DNA of 64,000 bases from Aradus depressus (taxonomy: Eukaryota; Arthropoda; Insecta; Hemiptera; Aradidae). Made by a program: the position numbers and the translations under genes. The stretch is from contig OY759215.1 of the NCBI GenBank assembly GCA_963662175.1, positions 49,307,213-49,371,212 on the forward strand, given 5' to 3'. Of this stretch, positions 32,076 to 41,891 are shown in pieces. The notes under the pieces are model-generated. The model was not told the origin of the DNA. It was given only the letters and a program-made list of their open reading frames with translations, and made no database searches. The first letter of the stretch is position 1. The number at the start of each line of letters is the position of its first letter.

Positions 32076-32257
32076 GCCTCCTTTTTAGGCTTCTTGACAA
32101 ATTAATTCAAGTTCCTGACTTTTCCCTAGTCACATTATTGAATGGGGATACTAATAATTATTATAAATGTTAACCTAATAACAATTAATGTTTCAAATAT
32201 AAACAGAACATTATAACTTATTCTCAATCCTCTTCATAAATAAGATTATCAATTCTG

Positions 32258-33470
32258 TTACTTTTTCAGAAGTTCAACTTTTATATTCCATTTTTGAAAG
32301 TTTAGAGTGGAAAAAACGATTGATAAAGTAAAAAAGAAAGATGGCAAATTGGTAAATCCGAGGGTTTTGCAAGATACTGCCCGGTATTGATCGAGACAGA
32401 GAAACTTGTTTAAACAGTTGTAAATAATATATATATTGTGAAGTTGGGAGAGGAGTTTAAAGATCCAAGTTTGCACAACCAAGATTAAATATGTCGGAGG
32501 TTCATCCTTACATCCCTTCTCAGAGTGCGTATCCAATTTTAATATCCCACACTCAAGCTTCAAGTTGCTACAACTTAGGATTCTAAGTATCTCCAACTCC
32601 TTCAAACTCACTCAATCTGGATTTGATCAACTTACAGGAAATTAAGATTATTCCATTAGAGTTTGTATAGACCTACAAAAAAAAAAAAAATGTCAGTGAA
32701 CCACCGCCAATGAAATTCCCCATCAACTATTAATCAGTTAAGTTTTGAAATTAAATTAAAAAAAATTTTAATCTGGGACCGAGGTCCCCTAAGAATAAAT
32801 ACATGAAAGTCCCTGAACAGAGGAACAAATACAAATAAAATAAAATATCAATAATGAGATAAAAATGCTACAGTGGATAGAAACAAGAACAAAATGAATA
32901 TAATTAAATAATAAAAAATTAAAATTAAATAATAATAGAAAAATAATTAAATTAACAGCTTCATTACAAAGAAATCATACGAAAATAAATGTATCTCTAA
33001 ATAAATATATAGAAGAAGATAAAATAAATTTAAAAAAAATATACAAATCAAGATTATGAATGAGGAGGAAATCTAGACCAGGCTTGCAATAAAATTAATT
33101 TAAGAAAAACTGATGAAAAAAAGAAATAAAATAAAAGGATGAAGATGAAAAAATAAATAAAATAGATATGGAAATGAAAAAAAAAAAAAAAAAAATGATG
33201 TTAAGGAGCGGAAAGTATGGAGGAAGGGGAATAAAAGGCTAATCAGAGGGAGAAGATTGTTTATTGAGGAGGAATTGGAATAGCGAGGATTTGAAGGAAG
33301 AACAGAAAGGCGCGTGACGGAAGAGGGGAGGCAGGGAGATTCAGAGAGAGGAGGCTTGGACAAGGAAAGAGTTGTGGAAGGCAGAGGAGTGATGGGAGGG
33401 GATGAAGAGGCCCGAAGGACGGGATCTGGTGTGTCTTTGGTGGACAGAGGACTTGAATTGGAACATTTCG
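32258..33470. other. Unassigned stretch, A-rich from 32640
   Basis: Minus ORF 32258-32611 (117 codons) has no motif and I do not recognise it. Positions 32688-32760 hold an R1 end fragment. 32820-33220 is A-rich low-complexity DNA, and the 87-codon minus ORF at 33100-33363 reads it. Confidence 0.4.
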
Positions 33471-33475
33471 CCCTA

Positions 33476-34470
33476 CCTCTATAACCAGTCTACCGTTTTA
33501 CCTGAAAGATGATAATTGATTTACTCAGGGACATCTCTATCCTCTTACTAAACATGTCGATACATTCATTACATCGGCAGTTATACGACTTTTTGTCTTA
33601 AGCCCCTGCCCAATAACCTTTTCCCATTGGCCGATTGGACTGAAAATCAATAGGTGTCGTTCTCATAGAGCTTTGGATACAGATATGAAACGTCGTTGTG
33701 ATGCATTCATTTTATTGTGTGTTATTGTGATCAGAGACACATAACTGGGACTGACACTGGACTGGGCGGATCACATAGAGAAGGTGGCCAGGAAGCTGAT
33801 CACCCTGATCTACCTGGCGAGAAAGTTAGCCCCAGTTGTGGAACGAAATATCAGGAAACAAGTTTATTATGGACTATTTCAGCCTCATCTTAACTATGGC
33901 AATCTCCTCTGGGGCTCTGCTCCAAGAAGTGTCCACTTATTTAGGCTACAAAAGAAATTTATAAGAATAGTGGCATCAGAAAGGACTCAATGTCGTCCTC
34001 TATTTCTTGATTTATGACATATTGACATTGCCCTGTTTATATATCCTGAACAGTCTGACCTACGTCAAACAGACAGTGAGGGAGTACCTACAGTCTGGCA
34101 GAGACGATAAGCCAATACCAGTTGAGATCTAAACACATCAGGTGCAGGCTGGAGAAGCTACCACCTTCTGGGACTCAAGCTGTTCAAATGCTTGTCCCAG
34201 GAAGCAAGACATGAGTGATAAAGACTTTAATAAAAATATAAACTAACTTTTTAAAAAATAGTGTTTTGAATGTAAGTAAAAATGGAAACATTAGACCTAA
34301 TCTATAAATTTTGTAGAATTTCTTTGGCAATAAAATTATTATTATTATTACACACAGAGAAATATTTTTTTTTAATTTATGTAATCGAGGGGACAGAAAA
34401 AATAAAATTTCGGTGAAAACTCAACTTTATGGCATTTCTGACCGATTACCTACCTATCCCTCGTACAGCT
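33476..34470 (-). repeat. R1 copy split by a LINE insertion
   Basis: R1 body runs inverted from 33476 to about 33741 ('...tgtgatcagagacaca') and resumes at about 34353 ('acacacagagaaat'), ending in the terminal block '...gattacctacctatccc' and 'tcgtacagctgggaaataa'. The two halves join at the phrase seen intact at 16600-16625. Confidence 0.75.
33742..34352 (+). pseudogene. 5'-truncated non-LTR retrotransposon (CR1/Jockey-like) in R1
   Basis: It begins mid-protein with LGLTLDWADHIEKVARKL, then RKLAPVVERNIRKQVYYG, FQPHLNYGNLLWGS, HLFRLQKKFIRI and CRPLF, with frameshifts after about 34010. The 3' end is an (ATT)n tail (34338-34352). The 5' truncation, the microsatellite tail and an 'acaca' repeat at both borders fit target-primed insertion into the R1 copy. 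An open 77-codon frame remains at 33784-34017. Confidence 0.8.
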
Positions 34471-34589
34471 GGGAAATAAAAATATGCCTGGTATGTCATT
34501 ATATTTAGAGGAGAAATCCTCCTTAAAGGTCGGTAAAATCTGCGTTATGTTTAATCATTATTTTCCATTACTTATGTACTGTTTTTTAA

Positions 34590-34960
34590 ATTTATTTTCT
34601 CTTCGTTTATTCTGTTATGTATTTTTATTTTTTACTTATTTTATTATTTTTTTATTTATTAATTTATATTTGTTATTGACATATTGTTTTCTCTTCTTTC
34701 TTTTCTATAATTCGCACTTTGGGACCTGATGAAGGGATGTAAGAACGTTCCAAAATATTGTCGTGGTAAAGACACTTCCGGAAGAGTTATAGAAAATATT
34801 TTTTATTTATATACTAATTTATCTATTTATTAGTATTATTATTTTTGTACCCATATACTTTCAATTATTTATTACCAATCTTAATGTATGACAGTTTCAT
34901 TCTTATGACGTAACCTATTACCATGATATGGTTTAATGGAAATAAATATTAGGTATTATA
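34590..34960 (+). repeat. Hammerhead-bearing repeat, copy 2
   Basis: It shares with 31096-31530 the 'ttcttttctataattcgcac' region, the hammerhead box, 'tatactaatttatctattta' and 'cttatgacgtaacctattac'. Confidence 0.7.
34718..34763 (+). ncRNA. Hammerhead-like motif with one core change
   Basis: Stem I GAC (34723-34725) pairs with GTC (34760-34762). CTGATGA (34726-34732). Stem II GGGA/TTCC (34734-34737 with 34748-34751). The conserved GAAA is AAAA here (34752-34755), a G12A change expected to kill cleavage. Stem III ATAT and T34759 follow. Confidence 0.5.
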
Positions 34961-34974
34961 AATATTAATTACTC

Positions 34975-35640
34975 TTTAAGGCCCGATTCAGGAAAGGCTG
35001 AATTTGCTTTATCTGAGATTTGAAGGCAAAACTACCCATAGCATAGCCGTAATGCCATAAAGGTTTAACGAGTAACCTATAGACGAGCCTCTTGAGGTGG
35101 AGGAGATGAGAGTACTTCAGGAGATGAAAATTTTTCATTAGGTGACGTGATAATCCCGGGTCAACTCCAGAGTCTAAGAAGTGTGAGGAACGGGAGTCCT
35201 GTCATCTCCGAATGGCAACAGAGCTGACTTTTGAACATTTAATTTTAACCTCCATTTATCTGGCACTCCAAACATTCACGTCATCCAGGAATGTGCAATT
35301 TCACTTCAGTAAGTCTGCTAGACCATTCTGCGGTGGAAGGTCGTGTGTATATTAGATGAAAGAAGGGACCTAGCACACTTCCCTGTGGGATTCCAGATAA
35401 CATTGGCTTGGACTGGGATTGGGCTCCTTGGTGGAAAGAGAAGGTATGGTTGCTAAGATATGACTGCATGAGCCTCCAATAAGTGTCAGGCAGCAGCGGT
35501 TTCATTTTTAATAATACTCCCTCATGCCAAACCTTATCGAACGCTTTTTCAGTGCCAAGAACAAGCCGAGACATATCTGCTTCGTTTCGTACGTGTTCAA
35601 GATTCTATCCACTACACTGTGCAGCCGCAAGGGCGCTCAT
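34975..35640 (-). pseudogene. Jockey-clade LINE reverse transcriptase remnant
   Basis: Minus strand from about 35574: EKAFDKVWHEGVLLKMKPLL, SYLSNHTFSFHQGA and SGIPQGSVLGPFFHLIYT are RT blocks typical of Jockey elements. The catalytic FADD box is deleted. After about 35280, blocks resembling 'EWRIKLNVQKS' and a later 'LWHYGYAMG' can be read across frames. Internal deletion and frameshifts make it dead. Confidence 0.8.
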
Positions 35641-36165
35641 GTCAGACAAACATAATATATTTGATATACATATATATATATATAATATCTTTCATATTTT
35701 TTCCTAAAGTTTGAGTAGCATAGGAAAAGAAAAAAAGGAAGAAATGCCAATAAAGACAGTAATTTAGTGTGGTACTTGTGCCCGGGTTGTTTCGAGCATG
35801 GATCGGTCATGGGAAAGAAAAGCTTTTACCTACATCCAACTTTTATGAGAAAATCCTGAGAGAAAAAGGAACGGCTGGAAGAAATTGTAGGAAGAGAACC
35901 AAGGAAAGGATTCAATTGGATTAGCTAACTAAGGTGGAGGTCAGGCAACATTACTTGGATTGGTCACTGGCCCTTCCAGCCAGTCCATAATAATAACAAT
36001 AATAAATATAATAATAACATAATAATAACAATAATAATTTTTTCCGTTTAAACTATAATATGGAAATTGGATACGGTACACAATGTTGTACATTAAAACA
36101 GTTTTTATTAGTTGACCTATATTAAATATGATAAATACCTAATAATAATTTATTAACATATAATT
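35641..36165. other. Unassigned AT-rich stretch
   Basis: No gene placed. An (AT)n run at 35668-35690 and an (AAT)n run near 35990-36040. Confidence 0.4.
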
Positions 36166-36697
36166 AAATAAATAATAGAAGATAAATGAATATACAATTC
36201 CTAATGAGGACGCCGGTAGCTCAGTGGTGTGCGTGCTTGCCTTCTGAGCTCAAGATCGTGGGTTCGAAAACCGGCCAAGGCCCTTAGTTTATATTATCTG
36301 GGAGGTAAAATAAACTTAAGCACGCCGTCCTTCGGATGGGATGTTAAGCGATGGTTCCGAGCCTGTACGATGTCAGGTACTCGTTAAAGACCCCTGCTCT
36401 AGGTGAATAAAAATTTAGGGTAGGCAAAATTTAGGACTCCCATAGTTGAGTCGGGCTCATGTCCACCAGAGTGACGAAAGAGCGCTCTGGTAGTATGCGA
36501 TATGACCTCGGGATAAGCCCGGGCCTGAGTAAAAATAACTCACTAACTACAATTCCTAATATTAACGAATACAATAGATACAATATTTCTTCAAGATGTC
36601 TTTTTTCATGAAGATATTCCGGGGCAATTATATATACTCCTTCTCTGATTACAAAAAGCAAAATATATAAAGGAAAAAAAAAAATATATATATATAT
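36166..36697. repeat. Left arm of an old inverted repeat, carrying a SINE
   Basis: Without the SINE, 36166-36205 plus 36549-36660 is the reverse complement of 46725-46905 ('aataatagaagataaatgaa', 'cctaatattaac.aatacaatagat', 'cttcaagatgt', 'gaagatattccggggcaatta'). The two arms were once neighbours around an AT-rich centre and are now separated by the LTR element. Confidence 0.8.
36206..36548 (+). repeat. Full SINE-T copy with 12-bp duplication (reference copy)
   Basis: Flanked by 'acaattcctaat' at 36194-36205 and 36549-36560. The inverted sister arm at 46725-46905 has a single 'acaatacctaat', the empty state. Order of parts: tRNA-like head with A-box 'tagctcagtggtgtgcg' and B-box 'ggttcgaaaacc'; 'ttatctgggaggtaaaataa'; 'gcacgccgtccttcggatgg'; 'cctgtacgatgtcaggtact'; 'gtcgggctcatgtccaccag'; 'gagcgctctggtagta'; and a tail 'gagtaaaaataactcactaa'. 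The tail is not poly(A). The partner LINE is unknown. Confidence 0.93.
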
Positions 36698-37879
36698 ATT
36701 ATAACCATCTCTCTCCCTGTGTGAGTGCAAATCACGTAATTAATAAAATAAATAAAATTGAGATCGAAAAATTATTAAAATTGAAAATTATTTAAATCGC
36801 GACTTTAATTAAACAATGCCTGAATAGCTGAAAGCACTCCCACGGGAAGAACGGTTACAAGTTCCTAACGGTTAGTTGACATCAGTAATTAACAATAATT
36901 AATTACTGTTGTCAACCAGAAGAAGCATGAGTGGGGGGGGGAATGAAATGAATCAAACCTATAACTTTAACATATTTATTTTAATGAGAACATATTTACA
37001 AAACAACAATTGAATATATATATAATTTGGCCGTGTGTCTGAAGGACTGAATTATAACTTAATTACGAGGTACCTCGATACGATATCCATGGCGAATGAC
37101 GGCGTGATCACCCTTTCTGGACTTCCCGTAGAAATCGTCTATTCACATAGTCCCTGAAGATCTGCGTAGTTTCGAGGGCACACCAGAAGTTACACCCCCA
37201 CTGACTTTGCACCGTCCAAAATCAAAGTGTGTCTCTACGACTAATTCACATATTCAAACTAAACTTTACAAAGAAAGGAACGTGGTGATCCACCAAGACA
37301 TGAGCAAAGACTGTTAATTTCACATATTCAAACTAAACTTTACAAAGAAAGGAACGTGGTGATCCACCAAGACATGAGCAAAGACTGGTAATTTCACATA
37401 TTCAAACTAAACTTTACAAAGAAAGGAACGTGGTGATCCACCAAGACATGAGCAAAGACTGTGCCAAAACGGGGAGTGACTTCCGTGCCTCATCGTGGTG
37501 TGGGAACGGATCCCGAGGTCTGATTGGTCGTCGGACTCCGCCCATTTTATTTCCAGCCAATCGCATATTACCAATTAACATCTGCCTCTAGTTGTGTGAA
37601 AACCTGGAGTAAAAAAAAAAAACCCTTACTGCTTATTCATTATACACCGGATGTAGACAATTATCTTGGCTTCCTTTCCATTGTGTCTCTATTATTCTTT
37701 ATTTTCGCTCCCAGCGATCGCGATTCTCTCGCAGGCATCATTGGTTCCGAGCATGCTCTTCCAAATGCAATTCTCGTTTATTCAACACCACACAACCCAT
37801 ACTTTGCTCCTAGCGATCGCGATCCTCTCGTAGACATCGCCAGTTCTGAGCATTATCTATAGGGTAGACATGCTACAAT
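36698..37879 (-). repeat. 3' LTR (1182 bp)
   Basis: Identical in every line to 45528-46709 at an offset of 8830. On the element's strand it runs from ATTGTAGC to TTATAAT. It contains a triplicated 74-bp unit at 37245-37463. On the minus strand 'attatatatatattc' (about 37036-37022) is TATA-like and AATAAA lies at 36980-36975, so a short R region is possible. The 112-codon plus-strand ORF at 37524-37862 is antisense to the LTR and incidental. Confidence 0.95.
37245..37463. repeat. 74-bp unit repeated three times in the LTR
   Basis: Units start at 37245, 37319 and 37393 and are almost identical ('ttcacatattcaaactaaac...'). The same triplet is at 46075-46293 in the other LTR. Direct repeats in LTRs often act as enhancers or protein-binding arrays. 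Here that role is inference. Confidence 0.9.
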
Positions 37880-39782
37880 ATCCCCCGTTCCCATTAAAAT
37901 AAAATATGTCGGCTAAATGACCATTGGAAGTCACATATTTTATTAGTTTCACTTAACACTTGCTCGTTCACTGAGCATATACACTTAACCAATATTCATT
38001 AAACGAAGACTTGCCCAAAGTCATAATAAAATAATTATACATTACAAATACTCAGGTATCGACCTCATTATCATGCGTGACCAAAACATGATTTTAAATT
38101 TCCTTTCGAATCGGCATGGCTTGCCTATGCATGCGTGGACCAAGGCATGAGTCTACTTTACACTGTACTTCTTGGAGTTAACCCTCTCCATTGGCAAATA
38201 ACGATTCTATTCCTTGCATACATTCCTTGACTGCTTAAAATATCCAAAAAGGCCCCACGCCTCGACAATGTTTCAACTGAATTCCCATATACCTAATCCG
38301 CTTCAACAAAAATTTGGGTTGACCAGACCCTAACCATATGCCTCCTTAGGCCTTCGACAGGTATTTACCTTCTGCCGGAACGACGACGAAATATAAAATA
38401 GAAAAATAAGCCCACTCAAATCCCATCTCAGTTTCATAAACATATGTAAATTCTGGCATCCGCATTAATCAAGTAGCGAAACCCTTTCTTCAGTTCAAAC
38501 AGTCAGTTCATGGCATAAAAAAAAAATAATTAAACAACTCCCGCCCCTTTAAATGGATTCTACAAGCATCAATGGAGTGGCCCCTTCTCCGTGTGTACGA
38601 TAATTAAATATTCAATTCTAGGTATCCCCTCCAGTTTATAATATATCTCCCCCTCCAGTCATGTATGCTTCGGCTCCTTGCCTTAGGATTTCTTAACTAA
38701 AATAAAAAAATTGACCTTTTGATCTACCGTGGTCGACACTCTATCATAATAAGTAAGGTCCATACCTGGATATATGTGACAAATATATTTACAAGGCTCT
38801 CATTGGGTTAACATAGCCCATCATGGTCACTAGATAAAATATGGGTCAATGTGACATTTTCAATAGATACACACGGTCGGATACTAATACAAATATTATT
38901 TAAAAATACAAAACAAAACAGACAAATACAATTGGAAGTACATTTACCATACCTGACTACCTACAAATGTGTGTGCCATCGCCTCGCTGTCATCCTACTC
39001 AGATCCGCGTCTCCTAATCAAATTTAAATACGTAGGTATATTCCCATGGATGGCCAATCCATATACCGTCTGCCCCGTCCTACAATTATGTCAATTTCAA
39101 ATGAAGCCACAAACCTATCTAAACTAAATTATCCCAACATCATAAACAAATTGCTAATACTATTTAAAAAAAATACTCTTACTAAATATATGAACAAAAA
39201 TAAACTTTCCTAACTTATTATCTAAATTACCTACTATTATAAAAAAATGCCCTATTACTAAAGTTATATAAAACATATCCTAACTTATTATCTAGAATAA
39301 AAAAAAAAAAACTAAACCTAACTTATTATCTAAAATTACTATTTACAACCTGGCGATTCACTTTGGAATCTTTGAGCTCGACTAAGGGGGGTATGCTCGA
39401 TGTTAAGCCCCAGGGGAGTGCCAGAATGTCCCCGTCTGCCTTATCTTATTTAAAAAAAAAATAACTAAATAATAAATCCCGTGTCCCCAATAAATGTGTA
39501 TGTGTGATTCTTTGTGTGTTGTTGTATAATGAGGTGTTGGCCGTTAGTGTAAAATAATAAATAATTCCCAAATAATAAAAAATAGTGTCTGTTTTATGTG
39601 TGTGTGACTTTGTCTAACTGTTCCTGGGATAGCTGGGGATGGACACCCATAGAGACGTCACAAATCTCTTCCCTGACTCTAGGGCCGCGATCTCGTCTGC
39701 AATAATCGCCCCCCTAACTCGGCTGAAGTAAGATCGTTAATCTCAAAGAGAGCCCTAGCGCTTCTCTAGCCTGCTTGTTAAT
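37880..39782 (-). other. Long noncoding region between pol and 3' LTR
   Basis: About 1.9 kb with no ORF over 60 codons on either strand. It starts after the pol stop and ends at the polypurine tract (37882-37892 on the plus strand 'cccccgttccc'). Its length is about that of a degraded envelope gene, but I see no signal peptide, furin site or transmembrane segment. Confidence 0.7.
37882..37892 (-). promoter_or_regulatory. Polypurine tract for plus-strand DNA synthesis
   Basis: On the element's strand 'gggaacggggg' lies 2 bases before the 3' LTR. This is the expected position and composition. Confidence 0.8.
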
Positions 39783-41891
39783 TTATCCGCTAATATACGG
39801 CTTTAAAGAGGTAATATTGAATGTCCCTCTCACATCGTTACTGCCGAGGTGTCCTACAATAAAAGTTTGAGGACTTTTCTTCTCCAAAATCTGGTAAGGT
39901 CCTTCCCAGAATGGTAATAACTTGGATATTTCCCTCTTACCGGTGGGTATTCGCAGAGATTGTACTAACACCTGATCGCCAATTTCTAATGTAGTCTGTT
40001 TGTGTCGTCTCTCAAATTTTTGTTTCTGTCTCTCGGCCTGTCTTTCTGTAAATTTGTAAGTTTGTTGATGTAGTCCCGAAATGTCATATATCCTGTCGTC
40101 ATATGTTGTCTCGGTGAATTCTGCCAAGATGTCGTCAAAAGTCGTCTGATGTCTCTGTCCAAAATGAACTTCTATGGGATATCCATTGATCCCTTGATGG
40201 TAAGTATTATTTAATAAGAATTCAATTTTGTCCAGCTTCCTAGTCCATATCGTCTGTTTTTTGTCATGCAGTAATGTCCTGAGGTATTCTCCGATATCGC
40301 GGTTACTTCTTTCGGTTCTATTAGATTGGGGGTGCCGTATGGACGCATAGGCTGGAATGATGTCTAATGAATTTAATTTCTCTTGCCATTTTCTGGAGGT
40401 AAATTGGGTTCCGTGATCTGAAACGATTCTAAGGGGGGTGCCTGCTTTATCGCAAAAATCTTGCACACATCTTAATGCGTGCTCGGTGTTTGCGGTGGTT
40501 ACGGGGTAGAGTCTAGTGTATTTTGAAAAATTATCTATGATTACAAATAAATGTTTAAAGTTTCCTGGAGCTGTCGGAAGTGGGCCTAAATAGTCTACGG
40601 ATACAGTCTCCAGTGGTTTGGAATTCTTTAAATGGATATATCCCGCCGTTAAAGTATAATTTGTAATTTTGCAAGTTTGGCATACGTGGCAAGATTTAAT
40701 AATCGTCGCGATTTTTCGTTTCACACTGTTAATAATAAATCGGCAGTTTAATAAATAATATGTCTTTCCTTGTCCTATGTGTCCATGGTCTTTATGAAAA
40801 AGCTCAATGATCAATAAATCTGAAATTTCCGGAACAATGATTCTAATGGGGTCATCTGAAATTACATGGGCTAATATTAAATTGTTCCGGTAACAAAATT
40901 TTGGAAATGTACTATCGGGATCGAACTCTGCTGGAAGAGCCAAATGTCCTTTATTAATGTGAGGATCTCTAATATAATTATCGTGGAAGGCCTCAAGGAG
41001 TGTCGGTAACAGTCGTAGGTCGTCTTTGATGAGGTTTACCTGTGGATATTTTTTACAGGTGGAGTTGCCATTAGTCGGGTAGCGGCTCAAATGATCAGCT
41101 ACTAGGTTATCCTTTCCTTTGATGTGGTCAATGCTAAAATCAAACTGTTGGAGGAATAATGCCCATCTCTGTAATCGTCCAGGGAGGTTTTTACATTTAT
41201 TTAAATATATCAGAGCCTTGTGGTCTGTCTGTATTGTAAATTGTCGGTCAAGTAAATATGTTTGGAATTTTCTAACAGCCCATACTATGCTCAATAGTTC
41301 TTTCTCAGTGGTGGTAAAATTGAGCTCATTTGCCTGCAGCATCCTACTTGCAAACTGGACGATCCTAATTTCGTCATTAATTATCTGAAATAATTGGGCA
41401 CCAATTGCAAAACCACTAGCGTCTGTCTGTAGGTGAAAAGGTCGGTTAAAATCGGGATGTCTTAGTAATGTTGATCCAATGAATTGTTCTTTAATGTCAT
41501 TAAAAAGTCCGTCTTCTACTTTTGTCCAGGTCCATTTACTATTTGTCTTGAGTAAATCTCGAAGTCGTCCTACTTTGTCTGAGTACTGCCTGCTAAAACG
41601 TTGGTAGTAATTAGTCAGTCCCAGGAACGACCGTAATTGTTTCCTGTTCTGTGGCGCGGGGCAGTCTCTTATTGCTTTGATTTTGTCAGTCTGTGGCCTA
41701 ATGCCGTCCGAAGTCAAAGTATATCCGATATAGTCGATGCTAGTATAAAAGAAATTTGACTTCGCGAAATTAATGGTGATCCCGTGATCAGAAAAACGTT
41801 GGAAAATAGTCCGTAATAGTTCGACGTGGTGGGAAACAGAATCGGTTAAAATTAATAGGTCATCAACATAAATTAAAACGTGGGGTCTCAA
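39783..41891 (-). CDS. pol: Pol part 2: RT C-terminus, RNase H, integrase
   Basis: 702 codons open from a TTG at 41891, with no ATG of its own, so it is normally read as a continuation of the upstream frame. Order: RT palm with YVDD at residues 8-11; RT thumb; RNase H with Asp157, Glu196, Asp223 and Asp266; integrase zinc finger H366-x4-H371 and C401-x2-C404; integrase core Asp433, Asp492, Glu527 (34 residues between the last two); C-terminal 'GPYQILEK' SH3-like stretch. All catalytic residues are present. It overlaps the previous frame by 4 bases and lies in the -1 frame relative to it, which splits the RT domain directly ahead of YVDD. A programmed shift inside the RT palm would be unusual, so a single-base loss in a T run, or a sequencing indel, is more likely. 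Confidence 0.93.
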   Translation of the reverse strand: MRPHVLIYVDDLLILTDSVSHHVELLRTIFQRFSDHGITINFAKSNFFYTSIDYIGYTLTSDGIRPQTDKIKAIRDCPAPQNRKQLRSFLGLTNYYQRFSRQYSDKVGRLRDLLKTNSKWTWTKVEDGLFNDIKEQFIGSTLLRHPDFNRPFHLQTDASGFAIGAQLFQIINDEIRIVQFASRMLQANELNFTTTEKELLSIVWAVRKFQTYLLDRQFTIQTDHKALIYLNKCKNLPGRLQRWALFLQQFDFSIDHIKGKDNLVADHLSRYPTNGNSTCKKYPQVNLIKDDLRLLPTLLEAFHDNYIRDPHINKGHLALPAEFDPDSTFPKFCYRNNLILAHVISDDPIRIIVPEISDLLIIELFHKDHGHIGQGKTYYLLNCRFIINSVKRKIATIIKSCHVCQTCKITNYTLTAGYIHLKNSKPLETVSVDYLGPLPTAPGNFKHLFVIIDNFSKYTRLYPVTTANTEHALRCVQDFCDKAGTPLRIVSDHGTQFTSRKWQEKLNSLDIIPAYASIRHPQSNRTERSNRDIGEYLRTLLHDKKQTIWTRKLDKIEFLLNNTYHQGINGYPIEVHFGQRHQTTFDDILAEFTETTYDDRIYDISGLHQQTYKFTERQAERQKQKFERRHKQTTLEIGDQVLVQSLRIPTGKREISKLLPFWEGPYQILEKKSPQTFIVGHLGSNDVRGTFNITSLKPYISG

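Noticed and set aside
33100..33363. 87-codon minus ORF rich in Phe, Ser and Leu
   Set aside because: It is the translation of an A-rich low-complexity stretch.
37524..37862. 112-codon ORF, repeated identically at 46354-46692
   Set aside because: It lies antisense within the two LTRs; the identity follows from LTR identity and there is no domain.
37880..39782. Envelope gene of the LTR element
   Set aside because: No ORF over 60 codons, no signal peptide, cleavage site or membrane anchor.
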